Both the position numbers and the translations under genes were made by a program. From positions 620,001 to 684,000 of the forward strand of contig JAPQWV010000300.1 in the NCBI GenBank assembly GCA_027422505.1: DNA of 64,000 nt. Direction: 5' to 3'. Shown piece by piece: positions 23,233 to 34,982 of this stretch. The stretch's first letter is position 1. Every line of letters begins with the position of its first letter. The stretch comes from Craterostigma plantagineum (lineage: Eukaryota > Streptophyta > Magnoliopsida > Lamiales > Linderniaceae). The notes under the pieces were generated by a model. That model was not told the origin of the DNA. It saw only the letters and a list, made by a program, of their open reading frames with translations, and made no database searches.

Positions 23233-23371
23233 AGTGATTGCCCAAATATTGTTTTGACTAATGTCATTAATTTCTCTTTTAATTTTGTGATGATGTGCCA
23301 AGGGTGGTTAGGTTATATTATAGAGAATGCATGCATTGTGTTATCACTTTTAGTATACATACTAATTAGTG
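23233..23371. repeat. Tandem duplication, first copy (about 139 bp)
   Basis: GTGATTGCCCAAATATTG at 23233 is repeated as GTGATTACCCAAATATTG at 23372. The second copy is split by the hAT element at 23431-23854 and resumes with GTGATATGCTAAGGGTGG. Confidence 0.75.
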
Positions 23372-23430
23372 ATTACCCAAATATTGTGTTGACAAATGTC
23401 ATTAATCTCTTCTAATTATGTGGTGATATG

Positions 23431-23854
23431 TAGAACCGTCAAATTGGCCCGCAGCCCGCGGGCTGGCACGCCTCGCCCTACCTAAGGGGCGGGTTGGGCT
23501 GAGCTTTATAAGGCCCGCTGGGCTAGCCCGCGCGGGCCGCTGGCTAGACGAGGCGGGGGCCGGCCCGCCATATATTTTATATATTTTGTTAAATATATAT
23601 TTATTTAATTAGATGAATTAATTCATTATTTCATTTATAATTAATGATGTATTTATTAATTAATATACATAATTAATGTATGTTTATAATTAATTGAAAA
23701 ATTTAAATAGAAAAATAAAAAAATTCCAGGCGGGCGGGTGAGCCCGCCGCTCGCTGGCAGGTCACAGTTTTGAAGGCCCACCACACCATGCCAAACAGCG
23801 GGCTTTGGCAGGTTGCAGGCCGGCCCACCCCGCCTGCCCGTTTTGAGAGTAATA
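23431..23854. mobile_element. hAT-like MITE, 424 bp
   Basis: Flanked by a perfect 8-bp duplication GTGATATG (23423-23430 and 23855-23862). Ends TAGAACCGTCAAATTGGCCC and the complement of TATTACTCTCAAAACGGGC are imperfect inverted repeats. Both arms are rich in CCCGC and the core is AT-rich, with no coding capacity. Confidence 0.82.
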
Positions 23855-24222
23855 GTGATATGCTAAGGGTGGTGAGATTTTTTATATAGGTTGCATGCAT
23901 TGCACATTGTAAAAGTATATTTTGGCGAGTAAAGAGAGGTCAGATATCCTACATGTTATTTGTGGAAGGATTAATGAGCAAAATATCTTTAATCGTTTGA
24001 CAATGAGCAAATGGTGTGGTGTATAAATAAATGGCAGGGGCAGCAATCAACATTTACTATGCAAAGAATGCAAGATGTTATTTTTAAAAATTAATAGTGT
24101 TAACGAAGACTTGATTTGATATAGGGTTTTTTTAGGTAGAAAGTAGTTCTCGAAAATGAGCTTGGGACTTGATTAGTATTGGGCTTAATAATATTTCGAA
24201 GCCACCAAATGTATAACTAAAC

Positions 24223-24691
24223 TCGGGGGTATTCATTCGGTAATAATCGAACTGAACTCCAGTTCGATAATATTATAAACCGAATACCGAACCGAAATAT
24301 TTCGGTTTTACCGAATTTTTTTCGGTTCAGTTCAGTTAACTGACCAAAAACTGAATTTTATAAAAATAAAAAATAAAAACTAATATTAATATAATTTATA
24401 TTATATTATATATATTTGTATAAACTTTTGATTTTCTTTCATGATTCCATATATATTAAATATATTATATGATTTATATTGTAAATATATACTAAAATTT
24501 CTATTTACCTAATATTTTCCATTTAAGTATGGTGGATATATTATTAATATAAAACATATAATAATATATCATTACAGATTCTATATAATAATACATGTAT
24601 ATATAAGAAATAAAGAAAACATGAAAAATTCAGTTTCATTCGGTTCGGCTATCGAGGTATCGGTTCGGTCGGCCAATATTTGAACACTCCT
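24223..24691. mobile_element. hAT-like MITE with CGGTTCGGT arms
   Basis: Termini TCGGGGGTATTCATTCGG and the complement of AGGAGTGTTCAAATATTGG. Flanks are AACTAAAC and AACTAAAA, a 7-of-8 duplication. The interior has CGGTTCGGT words in both arms and an AT-rich centre. Confidence 0.72.
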
Positions 24692-24929
24692 AACTAAAAC
24701 CAATTGAAGTGATCCTTTGTTTTAAGAACCTCTTCGTTTTGCTTCCTTCATTAGCTTGATTTCCTCTGTATGTATATAGAAAGATGAGACTCAAAACACA
24801 GTAAACGACACTGCTTAAAAACATTATGGTACGAATTCAAAATTTAAACAGAATGTCAAATTTGGAATCCAACATCGGATATATTTGTATTTTCTCTCAC
24901 AAAACATCAACCCTATATTAATCACAAAA

Positions 24930-25107
24930 TGTTATAAATCAATAGTATGGATGCCCATACCAACATTTGTTAATGCCCATACCAACATTATTTTGTTAGA
25001 TCCAATTTTGCCTATAAATAGGCATTGGACTCATTTGTAATGTAGAGTGGAAAAATTTTGTTAAACCAACGTTATTGCTTCCCCTTCTCTGTCCCATCTA
25101 TCATACC

Positions 25108-25142
<35 letters not shown>

Positions 25143-25174
25143 CTAATTAGTTATAAAGCTAAATATTTATAACA
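24930..25174 (+). repeat. 5' LTR of Copia 24930-30862
   Basis: Begins TGTTATAAATCAATAG and ends TTTATAACA, with an (AT)n run at about 25110-25140. TATAAATAGG near 25013 is a likely TATA box. Confidence 0.92.
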
Positions 25175-25329
25175 CGTTATCAGCACGAGGCTCTACCGGC
25201 AACACCGATCTCTGTCGACGACGCTAATTTCTACGAAGATTTACGGGCATAACTAAGGTATAATAATTTTATTTCATATTTATGACAATATTATACAAAT
25301 ATAAAATATATATACAATATACAACAAAA

Positions 25330-25409
25330 TGCCATAGTCCGACTGGTTTCGCGGAATACCGTCAAAATCTAAGTGATGGGAGGTCCAGATTTCGAATCCC
25401 AGCGGGCAT
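25330..25409 (+). other. tRNA-like segment in the Copia leader
   Basis: An 80-nt block with TGCC at the 5' end and GGGCA at the 3' end, an A-box-like TAGTCCGACTGG and a B-box-like GATTTCGAATCCC. It looks like a tRNA with a long variable arm (Leu/Ser type), but the acceptor stem pairs only in part and no clear anticodon loop is seen. A tRNA-derived fragment is more likely than a working gene. Confidence 0.5.
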
Positions 25410-25420
25410 TTAATTTTTTT

Positions 25421-25517
25421 TTTATCCGACTAGCTTGGTTCGGTTTATCCGACTAGCTTGGTTCGGTTTATCCGACTGGCTTGGTTCGGTTTGTCCGACT
25501 AGCTTGGTTCGGTTTAT
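25421..25517 (+). repeat. 23-bp minisatellite, four copies
   Basis: ATCCGACTAGCTTGGTTCGG with a TTT spacer is repeated about four times with single changes, directly after the tRNA-like block. Confidence 0.9.
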
Positions 25518-25677
25518 ACGGCCTATCATGTGATGGTTTGTACCACCTGATATGTGCACCGCCTATTATGTACCGGTGTGTAACTCCCGCTAGTAAGTAC
25601 GTCTAATTATATATCCAAAACAATTGGCTATACAAACTATATTTTTCAAATATTATTTTTATTAAGATTAGTTATGC

Positions 25678-26883
25678 ATGCAATATTTTGTTATATTATC
25701 ATTTTTGAATTGTTTTTTTTTTTTTGTATTTTATAGTAATATAACGAATTTGGCGAGCCTTGAGTTTGTTGCACTTGATATCACTGGCCGCAATTATCTA
25801 TCTTGGGCACTAGATGCCGAAATTCATTTGAAAGCAAAAGGTCTAGGTGATACCATCAAACCGACCAATGCAACATCCGAGCAGGACAAGGCGAAGGCAA
25901 TGATTTTTCTTCGCCACCACATTCATGAAAGTGTCAAAATTGAGTACTTAACGGTGAAAGACCCGAAAGACTTGTGGAAAAACTTAGAAGATCGATATAA
26001 CCACTTAAAGACTGTTATTCTTCCAAATGCAAGGTACGAATGGGTGAATTTACGCTTGCAAGATTTTAAATCGGTAAGCGAATATAATTTTACTGTTTAT
26101 AGAATTACTTCTACACTGAAATTATGTGGAGAAACTATTACCGATGCAATTATGCTGGAGAAAACGTTCACCACATTTCATCCATCAAATGTCATTCTAC
26201 AACAGCAATATCGGGAGAGAAAATTTGAAAAGTACTCAGATCTTATTTCTTGTTTACTGTTGGCTGAGCAAAACAATGAGTTGCTGATGAGAAATCGTGA
26301 ATCCCGATCGACTGGTACTGCTGCACTCCCTGAAGCGAATGCAGTCAATGTTAATAATGATAATAGTCGAGGTAATGATCGTGGACGTGGTCGTGGTGGA
26401 CATCGCGGTCGTGGACGTGGCCGTGGCCGAGGCCGTGGTCGTGGCCGAAATTATCATGGTGGTGGTTATCAATATTTCCGTGGTGGTTATCATAATTATC
26501 GTGGAGGTCATCAAAATTTTTCCCAGAAGAAGAAAGTTTATGATGGTAAAAATGAAAAGAAGCAAACTGAACAGAAAGGGAATGACGAAAATGTTATCGA
26601 TGCGGTGGTCCGGGCCATTGGTCCCGCACTTGCCGTACGCCCCAATACCTTGTTGAGCTGTATCAAGAATCAATGGGCAAAGGAAAGAAAACTGAAACAA
26701 ACTTGGTTCAGGGTACAATTGCTTCAACTTCTGGTGTTAATGAAGAAGGTGTTAATTTCAATGCCGGCGATTTTCTGCTCATCAATGAAGAAATTTAATC
26801 TGCTATCATTTTATAATTTAAATGCTTTATTATTGTGTGCTTTGGTGTGTATTGTTCGAAAGTTATCGTTATGTTTGCTATGA
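25678..26883 (+). pseudogene. Copia gag, frameshifted before the zinc knuckle
   Basis: The likely ancestral start (N-L-A-S-L-E-F-V-A-L-D) is preceded by ATA instead of ATG; the open frame now begins at an upstream ATG, 25678. The middle has NYLSWALDAEIHLKAKGLG and LWKNLEDRY, typical of Ale-type gag. Residues about 220-290 form an Arg/Gly-rich tract (repeated GRGRG). After NDENV the frame is lost; the other frame carries YRCGGPGHWSRTC, so the knuckle has lost its first Cys and is out of frame. The downstream frame ends with FLLINEEI and a stop near 26800. Confidence 0.8.
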
Positions 26884-27049
26884 TTGTTATTTGGATGTCA
26901 TTCATGTGTTTGCTATGTATCGTGTGTTTTCAATAATTTCGTTATGTTTGCGATGATTGTTATTTGGATGTTATTCCTGTCTTTGCTATGTATCGTTTGT
27001 TTCAATAATATGTACTAATGATAATTATATGTTTGTTTATAAAGGATTT

Positions 27050-27467
27050 TATATGATGGACGCGAGCATGCGCAATCAAGAATTATGTCTTGCGGACTGT
27101 GCAACGACTAATACAATTCTGAAAAATAAGAACTATTGCGAGCATCTTGATATGAAAGAAATCAGTGTGATTACTATATCGGGTAGCACAAATATAATTG
27201 AAGGCTCCGGAAGAGCTAATATATTATTGCCCTAAGTCTCAAAGAAATTTATTAAGCTTTAAAGCAATTCGAAATAACGGATATCATGTTGAGACTGCAC
27301 AAAAGGGAGATGTTGAATATTTGCACATTACGAAAGTGATTTCTAATGAAAAAAGAATCATAGAAATATTACCGTCTTTTAACTCTGGGCTATACTACAC
27401 ATATCTTCGAACAATTGAATCATATGCTATCCAAAGGTTTACCAATGGCAGTACGTTTAATGTTTGA
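27050..27467 (+). pseudogene. Copia protease and GAG-pre-integrase region
   Basis: Contains CLADCATTNTILKNK, the Asp-containing active-site region of Ale-type protease, then a frame change near 27235 into LLSFKAIRNNGYHVET. A stop at about 27467 precedes the zinc-binding HH-CC region, recognisable as RLGHRG and CIACSKGK. Confidence 0.7.
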
Positions 27468-27620
27468 CATGACCGGTTGGGCCATCGCGGTACAATTATG
27501 ATGCGGAAAATAATTGAAAATTCACGCAGACATTTATTGAGAAACCCGAAGATTCTTCAATCGAAAGAATTAGCATGTATTGCTTGCTCTAAAGGGAAGT
27601 TAATTATTTGACCATCACAA

Positions 27621-28466
27621 ATGAAAGTAAAGACCGAATCTATTGCATTTTTGGAGCGTATACATGGCGATATTTGTGGACCGATACATCCATCATCTGG
27701 ACCATTTAAGTATTTCATGGTACTGATTGATGCATCAAGTAAATGGTCCCATGTTTGTTTATTATCTACGAGAAACTTGGCATTTGCGAGATTACTTGCT
27801 CAGCTAATTAGATTAAGAGCACATTTTCCAGATTATCCGATAAAGAAAATACGACTTGATAATGCTGGTGAATTTACTTCCAAGGCATTCGATTATTGTA
27901 TGTCTATTGGTATCGATGTCGAGCACCCTGTGCCACATGTCCATACACAAAATGGTCTTGCCGAATCATTGATTAAACGCCTGCAATTAATTGCAAGGCC
28001 GTTGTTGATGAAGTCGAAACTTTCATCGTCTTGTTGGGGACATGCTATATTACATGCAGCAGCACTAATCCGCGTCAGGCCAACAAGTTATCATGATATC
28101 TCCCCGTTACAAATGGTTTATGGTCAGGAACCGGATATTTCTCATCTAAGAATTTTCGGATGTGCAGTATATGTTCCAATTGCACCACCACAACGCACAA
28201 CGATGGGACCTCAAAGGAGATTGGGAATATATGTCGGATATGAATCTCCATCAATTATAAAATATTTAGAACCCTTAACTGGAGATCGATTCACGGCCAG
28301 ACTTGCCGACTGTCACTTCGATGAAACAAATTTTCCGACATTAGGGGGAGAAAAGAAACAGTTGGAAAGAAATATTAGTTGGAATGAATTATCGCTAAAT
28401 CATTATGATCCTCGAACAAAAGAATGTGAACTAGAAGTTCAAAAGATAATCATTTACAAAGTTTAG
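27621..28466 (+). pseudogene. Copia integrase
   Basis: Inserts element cDNA into the genome. The catalytic acidic residues are in HGDICGPI, IRLDNAGEFTS and NGLAESLIKRL (D-D-E arrangement). The C-terminal part has LRIFGCAVYVP and the GIYVGYESPS box. The frame is separated from protease by a stop and from reverse transcriptase by another near 28466, so no full Pol polyprotein can be made. Confidence 0.85.
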
Positions 28467-28714
28467 CGAACCAATTGCCAGACAGTTTTACTGACCCAAA
28501 AAGAGTGACAAAATCACATATCCAGCTGTTAATGCTCCTGCTAAAATTGATGTTCCTGCAGAACAAACAGATAATACGATTGAGCTTAAACCACAACTGA
28601 AGCGTGGTAGGCCCTCTGGTTCCAAAGATAAAAATCCTCGAAAAAGAAAAGGAGCAAATAATAAGAATGGTCCAATCGAGGATTTATCGACTAGAGAAGA
28701 GTCGATGGGCATAA

Positions 28715-29794
28715 ATGATGATAAGAATGAAAGTCATGTACCTGAACAAATTGAAAAGAATGATAATGAAGAGATCTCGATTAATTATGCCCAGAATGGA
28801 ATACCGAGATAAAGTCAACGTTGACGATAAATTCTCATTTAACGTAGCGCTACATGAAATGAATGAGATTAGTGAGAATGAGGATCATGAACCAAGGTCT
28901 GTAAAAGAGTGCAGACAAAGAAATGATTGGCCAAAATGGAAAGATGCAATCGATGCTGAATTAAAATCACTTGAAAGACGAAAAGTTTTCGGACCTGTAG
29001 TTCGTATACCAGAGAATATAAAGCCGGTTGGATATAAATGGGTTTTTATCAGAAAGAGAAATGAAAAGGGCGAAATTATGAGATACAAAGCCCGGCTTGT
29101 TGCTCAAGGTTTTTCGCAAAGACCTGGTATTGATTATGAGGAGACATATTCTCCTGTGGTGGATGCAACAACTTTTCGTTATATATTAAGTCTGGCAATA
29201 CGTGAAAAACTCGATATGCGTCTAATGGATGTCGTCACTGCCGATTTATATGGCTCACTTGATAGTGACATTTATATGAAGCTTCCCGAGGGATTTCGAT
29301 TGCCTGAAAATTCAGGGCCCCGTGATGAGTACTCAATTAAACTGAAGAAATCGCTTTATGGATTAAAGCAATCTGGGCGTATGTGGTATAATCGCCTAAG
29401 TGAATATTTATTGAAAGAGGGATACAAAAATGATCAAATTTGCCCTTGTATATTTATGAGAAGATGTAGAAATGATTTTGTTATCATAGCAGTATATGTT
29501 GATGATAACAATATAATTGGAACTCCTGAAGAGTTGTCAAAGGCCGTTAATTGTTTGAAAAAGGAGTTCGAAATGAAAGATCTTGGAAAGACGAAATTTT
29601 GTCTTGGCTTGCAGATTGAATACTTGAATAATGGAATATTTGTATGTCAAGAAGCATATACGAAAAAGGTATTGAAAAGATTTTATATGGATAAAGCTCA
29701 TCCGTTGGATACTCCGATGATTGTTCGATCTCTAGATGTGAATAAAATGATGAAGAATTGCTTGGTCCTGAAGTACCATATCTTAGTGCCATAG
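28715..29794 (+). pseudogene. Copia reverse transcriptase
   Basis: Frame of 359 codons. Signature blocks are YKWVFIRKRNEKGEI, RLVAQGFSQRPGIDYEET, KLPEGFRLP, KKSLYGLKQSGRMWY and the catalytic AVYVDDNNIIG. The frame shifts near 29760 into RNase H. Confidence 0.9.
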
Positions 29795-30434
29795 GAGCAC
29801 TAATGTACCTTACAAGTCATACGCGACCTGATATAGCGTTCGCTGTAAATTTATTGGCGAGATATAGTTCGTCACCAACTCGCAGACATTGGAACGGTAT
29901 TAAACGAATATTTCGATACCTAAAAGGAACAACTGATTTGGGATTATTCTATTCAAACGAGTCGAGGTTAGATCTTATCGGATATGCAGATGCTGGTTTT
30001 CTATCCGACCCACATAACGCTCGATCGCAAACGGGTTATCTATTTACATATGGTGGAACAACTATTTCTTGGCGGTCAGTTAAACAAAGTTTAACCGCCA
30101 CTTCATCTAATCATGCAGAAATTTTAGCAATTCACGAAGCGCGCAGAGAATGCGTTTGGTTGCGATCGATAATCCAGCATATACGACAAACTTGTGGGTT
30201 ATTATCAGAAAATTACCTCCGACGATCTTATATGAAGACAATGCCGCATGTATTGCTCAGTTAAAGGAAGGTTACATCAAAGGCGATAGAACCAAACATA
30301 TATCGCCTAAATTCTTCTATACGCACGACCTTCAGAAGACCGACGAAATTGACGTACAACAAGTTCGATCAAGTGACGACCTCGCAGATCTATTCACCAA
30401 AGCGCTACCTCCAAGATTGTTCGAAAAATTGTAG
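29758..30434 (+). pseudogene. Copia RNase H
   Basis: Begins SAIGALMYLTSHTRPDIAFA. Acidic residues are in GYADAGFLSD and NHAEILAIHE, followed after a frame change near 30200 by LYEDNAACIAQLKEG and FTKALPPRLFEKL. The C-terminal blocks are typical of Ale-type Copia. Confidence 0.85.
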
Positions 30435-30608
30435 ATCTAATTGGACTCCGGAGGCTCAAAGATCTTGAGTAATGTTTACATCAGGGGGAGACAATATATG
30501 TTGCACTCTTTTTTCCTTCATTAGGTTTTTATCCCACTGGGTTTTTCCTAACAAGGTTTTTAACGAGGCAGCTAATATTTATTATTTCAATGGGCATCCA
30601 AGGGGGAG

Positions 30609-30784
30609 TGTTGTAATCAATAGTATGGATGCCCATACCAACATTTGTTAATGCCCATACAACATTATTTTGTTAGATTCAATTTTGCCTATAAATAGGC
30701 ATTGGACTCATTTGTAATGTAGAGTGGAAAAATTTTGTTAAACCCACGTTATTGCTTCCCCTTCTCTGTCCCATCTATCATACC

Positions 30785-30829
<45 letters not shown>

Positions 30830-30862
30830 CTAATTAGTTATAAAGCTAAATATTTTATAACA
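30609..30862 (+). repeat. 3' LTR of Copia 24930-30862
   Basis: Begins TGTTGTAATCAATAG. Apart from a longer (AT)n tract it differs from the 5' LTR at only a handful of positions. Target duplication CAAAA follows. Confidence 0.92.
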
Positions 30863-31089
30863 CAAAAGATATTAATATTGCGAATGTATTTTGTATCTTC
30901 TCTCAATGTCTTATAAATAAACCGACACATTTATCCAACGTAAACTGTAGTTCGCACAAACTCAAAGATTGAACAAGCTATAAAACCTAGTAAGAACCCG
31001 AGACAAAATATCTATTCGACCACGCCGACCAAACAAATCGCGAGCTAGATAACACTGCAAAAAGGGGTATCACCTTCCATGATTATAAG

Positions 31090-31383
31090 GTGATCGGCTT
31101 CTATCCCTTCTACTCCGGCGACCATGCCTCGCCGGAGAAGGAGAAGGAGATCGGCGATACTTTCCCTCTCTCTACTCATCTCAAGAACGCTTTGCCACCT
31201 GCAACGACACAGCTAGTCACATTATTTCCGACGAAAAAGAAGGAAAAACTGATAAATCCAACAAGCCGGCGGCGACAATCGAGGGAACTTGAATTAAAAC
31301 AGATTGAAAACTGGCCTCGATATAACAAGAAGAACGAGATCGAAACAAAGATTGATATTCGACGATTACGAGTCGCGGGTTGA
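31090..31383 (+). CDS. Unidentified 97-codon ORF
   Basis: Starts MIGFYPFYSGDHASPEKEK and is rich in Lys, Glu and Arg. No domain recognised, no visible splice partner, and the opposite strand is also open. It could be the remains of a gene or chance. Confidence 0.2.
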   Translation: MIGFYPFYSGDHASPEKEKEIGDTFPLSTHLKNALPPATTQLVTLFPTKKKEKLINPTSRRRQSRELELKQIENWPRYNKKNEIETKIDIRRLRVAG

Positions 31384-31579
31384 AAATTGAAACCTAGAAA
31401 TTGGGGGAAATTATTGATGGGGGTTTCCCAATTGAGTTGCATTTCTATTTTCGTACAAAACTATATGGGCTACGCTATTGGATACTATTGAGCTTCCTTT
31501 TAACTATTGGGCACTAAATGGGCTGGGCTTTTATTAGCATTTGGGCTCTATTGGTCTTAAAAATAAAATTTTAAAAAAT

Positions 31580-31651
31580 TTCCGTTGCCGGGAATCGAAC
31601 CCGGGTCTCCTGGGTGAAAGCCAGATATCCTGACCGCTGGACGACAACGGA
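31580..31651 (-). tRNA. tRNA-Glu (TTC)
   Basis: The minus strand starts TCCGTTGTCGTCCAGCGG and ends CCCGGCAACGGA plus discriminator. The anticodon loop CTTTCAC gives TTC (plus 31616-31618), and the TPsiC loop GGGTTCGATTCC is intact. It forms a full 72-nt cloverleaf without intron. Confidence 0.95.
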
Positions 31652-31659
31652 AGTTAGCG

Positions 31660-32560
31660 ACGAAATAGTTTTTCACAGTTATATATTTGTAATATTATCA
31701 TATGGTCATTATATTTTAGCCGAGCTTTAATATATTTAAATTATAATGTGCGAATTTCCACACGATCTATATGCATGTTTGTAATTATGATACTATCAAT
31801 TTCGAGATTTATATTTTTAATGTTTGATAAAAGAGATATAAATTTTGAGAATAAATGTATAAGAGTATAAGTACAATTAATGAAAAATGTATAAGTGATA
31901 TAATATTTATTAAGTTAATTAGAGTACAAATAAAAGGACAAATTTGTAAATAAATTGACAGATTAAATTTGGTCGTTCATAGCCACCTTATATTATTTAT
32001 ATAATAGAATAGATGATATTACTATTCTAAGTTACTTGTAATTCAAAGTATGTATCATGTGAAATTACTCATTCACAATATATATAGTCCCATATTTTCA
32101 CAACGGTAAAGTTGGCTAGTTTCTAAATTATTCAATAATGTGTTTACTTATTATCTCTACCATGTTATAATTTATTTCCCGACTCGCCTACGTTAAAAAT
32201 AAATAAGATTTTGAAAGTTACTCTACAAGATTCCGAAATTGCGTAACGTTTTAATTTGAAAGCTTAGATGAATTGCATATTGCAAAAACTTTCGAAGATT
32301 CTGAATAATTTTTCAATAAATGGCTTTCAATATATTCCAAAAATCTCAAAATGAAATTGCATAAAAATCCCTCTTTGGCTTACAATATATACTTTATTAA
32401 TTTGTTAATACATTGAAATTGATTTCTGGTCAAGAAAACAACTCATCGCCAACAAAAGTGTAGTAAATAGTATTCATTACATCCATCTCACCTTTTGTCT
32501 TTTATTCAACGGAACTAATCACCACAAATAAATAAATAAAAATAAATAATTACGTGTTAT
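31660..32560. other. Intergenic, AT-rich
   Basis: No gene or repeat edge recognised. GTTATATATAAC near 32556 may serve as the TATA region of the gene starting at 32705. Confidence 0.4.
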
Positions 32561-32704
32561 ATATAACTTCAGCCCTTTTCATCTCATTCTCATTGCAATC
32601 CTTCATTTTCAGCTTCCCTCGGCGACGTTCTTGATGACGAACTCAAGAACTACTTTGATATAATTAAGAATTATATCTAAATAAATTCGGAATTAATTGA
32701 AAAA

Positions 32705-34039
32705 TGCTGAGAAGACGGAAGTCGTGTTCCATTTGCGGATCTGCCTGTGAGTTCCTAATGTGCTTGTTTTAATATAATAATTTATACTTTTTTTATTTAA
32801 TAATTTTTCAAATTAAATATATGTCAATGAAACAGGTCTTTCAAGTTGGAGAAGTGTTACACCTTCGAAGCCATTCGTCTGCGATGACTGTAGCAGTCGT
32901 CGCCCAACGAATCACAGACGACAAAGCTTTGATGGTATTTTCGAACAAGTGAAGAATCCTGGTAATAATAAAATTATATTTTATATGTTATGAAAACGAA
33001 TTTTTTAATCTATATATGCTCACGATCATAGGTAGTCTTGACTAAATGATTTACTAGGGTTTTGTGTTCTAGGGTTTTTAGGCCCTAACACTCAATTTTC
33101 TTCTTTTTCTGTCTTCATCATTCATGTTTAGGTACAACATGGTTATAATCGAATAGTCTGCAAACACGATTACAAATTAACTCAAAATCGAAATTAAGAA
33201 CAAATAGCTGCATTAAAACTAAAATGTTTTAATCAATAGGGTTCATTACCAACATCCAATTTCATTATTTATTTAGAATGTGTGTGTGTGTATATATGTA
33301 TATATAATATTTTGCATGTCAAGATGTATCCATATCGTGTGTGCTCACATTCTTACAAAGTTTTAGTTTGAAGCAAAAATAAACCTCACTGTCTGCTATG
33401 AGACAAATATAACTTCTTGTGGGACTAATCCTCCCAGTCGGCGTGTCTCGTGCCAAGTAAACACAACCTATGATAGTCAAGCAGTCCAAATATAGATTAC
33501 ATCATGACCCGACCACTTGATTATTAAAATTCTGAACTACAATAGAATTAGAATTTTATTGATTATTTTCAGGCCATGAAGATAATAGGAGCACAACCAC
33601 CCATCCAAGAAAAGAAGAAAACCCATGTAATAATCCCAACAAGCCCGAGATCGACAAAGTCGTAAGGAAGAAGAGATCGAAGCTACCTCAGTACACACTT
33701 TCTCCCATGGCGAGGTTCGTCAGTAAGCTCCAAGAAATGGCTCGAGATTCGTCAGAGTTTGAATCAAGTGGGGCCCGCGAAGATGACGACGTTTTGTTGT
33801 ACGAGGGATGTAATAACTTCATCCCTTCTGATGAGATAGGCATAGGAGCTAAACTATTGTCATCTTCCATATCTTCTTCTTCTTCTTCTTCGAATATTTA
33901 TTGTTCGAAAGTGAATGAAGAAGCCCATCGCCGGCCGACGAAGAAGAATAATGGTAAGGGTCTTCGTTCGAATAATAATGGGAATGGTGGAGGTGAGGGT
34001 TCTTCCTTCTTATTTGATGTTCCCATATTTTCACCATGA
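32705..34039 (+). CDS. Small putative zinc-binding protein, 3 exons, 211 aa
   Basis: Model: 32705-32747, 32836-32961, 33573-34039; GT-AG junctions, matching phases, TGA stop. The N terminus MLRRRKSCSICG carries Cys8-x2-Cys11 and Cys15, and exon 2 adds Cys30-x2-Cys33 (FVCDDC), so a single small zinc site is plausible. Then follow a basic region (VVRKKRSKLPQYTLSPMARF), an acidic piece (REDDDVLLYEGC) and a Ser-rich tail. No known family recognised. The position of the zinc pairs across an intron and the conserved phase argue for a real gene. Function unknown. Confidence 0.6.
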
Positions 34040-34720
34040 ATTATATGTATGTGTGTGTTATTGTGTTATATATCATGGAGAATGGAGATTTTGAACTGTG
34101 TTAGTTCCCTTGAATGATTAGAACTCATGAAATGAGTTTTCAATGTGATCTATTGTTCTTGGGTTTTCTTGTGATTATCAATTTAGTATATCTTTTTAAA
34201 TTCCAACAAATTTTAGTGTTTAATGCATTATTCTTATTATGCCACACTCAACTTAGATTTTCGACACTTGAAATTTGAGATGGTCGTCGAAAACTGATTG
34301 ATTGATGTACCAGCATGAGTTGGATAGCGATAAGTTGACCACGCGTCAGGTTTTTTGTGGAGTTGGTTACATATTGCTTGTACACTTTTTTTTTTCTCTA
34401 AATCATACTTTAATATTTCAACAAACATGCAAAACTAAATAATTCACTAGGCCACGAGTTTATATAATCCTTGATTAAATCCATGCCAGCGAGTTTAAAT
34501 AAAGACATCCCCTCACATGTATTTATTAAAACCCACTTACACACATTTTATTTTATACCCATTAATTCGCTTTATATAGACCTTATTAAACCTCCTAAAT
34601 ATAAACCACGAACCAAACAAGGACTTACTAGTTATTATTAAGCAATAAATTCTTGACCCATTTAGCCCAATAATGCTAATGGAATGTAAGATACCAGCAG
34701 TTAGCGGTGGAATTATTATT
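34040..34720. other. Intergenic
   Basis: 3' flank of the small gene and AT-rich DNA. Nothing recognised until Gypsy-related sequence begins near 34720. Confidence 0.4.
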
Positions 34721-34982
34721 ACGATTGATCACAAAACGATTTACTGAGCTTCGACTGGTACAGTTTCAGGTGACATTCAAGCAATTCTGGCAGTGAAGAA
34801 GTGAAGAAGAAAAGAAGAAGATGAAGAAGGAGATGAAGAGAGAATAAGCATGAAGAAGAGAATTTGTGTAACTGAATTGTTAACCATTCACGTGATACAG
34901 TGTTCCTCTTAATACATCTCATAATTGGATAATGATAATACTAAAGAGAAGTAATATAACTAATAAGATAGGTGGGCTTCTT

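Larger units (their letters stand above)
24930..30862 (+). mobile_element. Ty1/Copia retrotransposon, nearly complete
   Basis: LTRs of 245 and 254 bp differ mainly in the (AT)n tract. Exact duplication CAAAA (24925-24929 and 30863-30867). Coding order gag, protease, integrase, reverse transcriptase, RNase H is that of Copia. The GTTATCAGCACG word after the left LTR resembles the primer region of Ale/Retrofit-type elements (inference). Purine tract AAGGGGGAG precedes the right LTR. Several frameshifts and stops make it non-autonomous, but the LTRs suggest recent insertion. Confidence 0.92.

Noticed and set aside
25330..25409. Functional tRNA gene in the Copia leader
   Set aside because: The acceptor stem pairs only partly, no convincing anticodon loop, and it sits inside a retrotransposon. 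Kept only as tRNA-like.
25421..25517. CRISPR-like direct repeats
   Set aside because: Four 23-bp units are head to tail without unique spacers, in a plant retrotransposon.
26254..26727. Antisense 157-codon ORF opposite the RGG tract of Copia gag
   Set aside because: Ile/Thr repeats are simply the complement of the Gly/Arg-rich codons.
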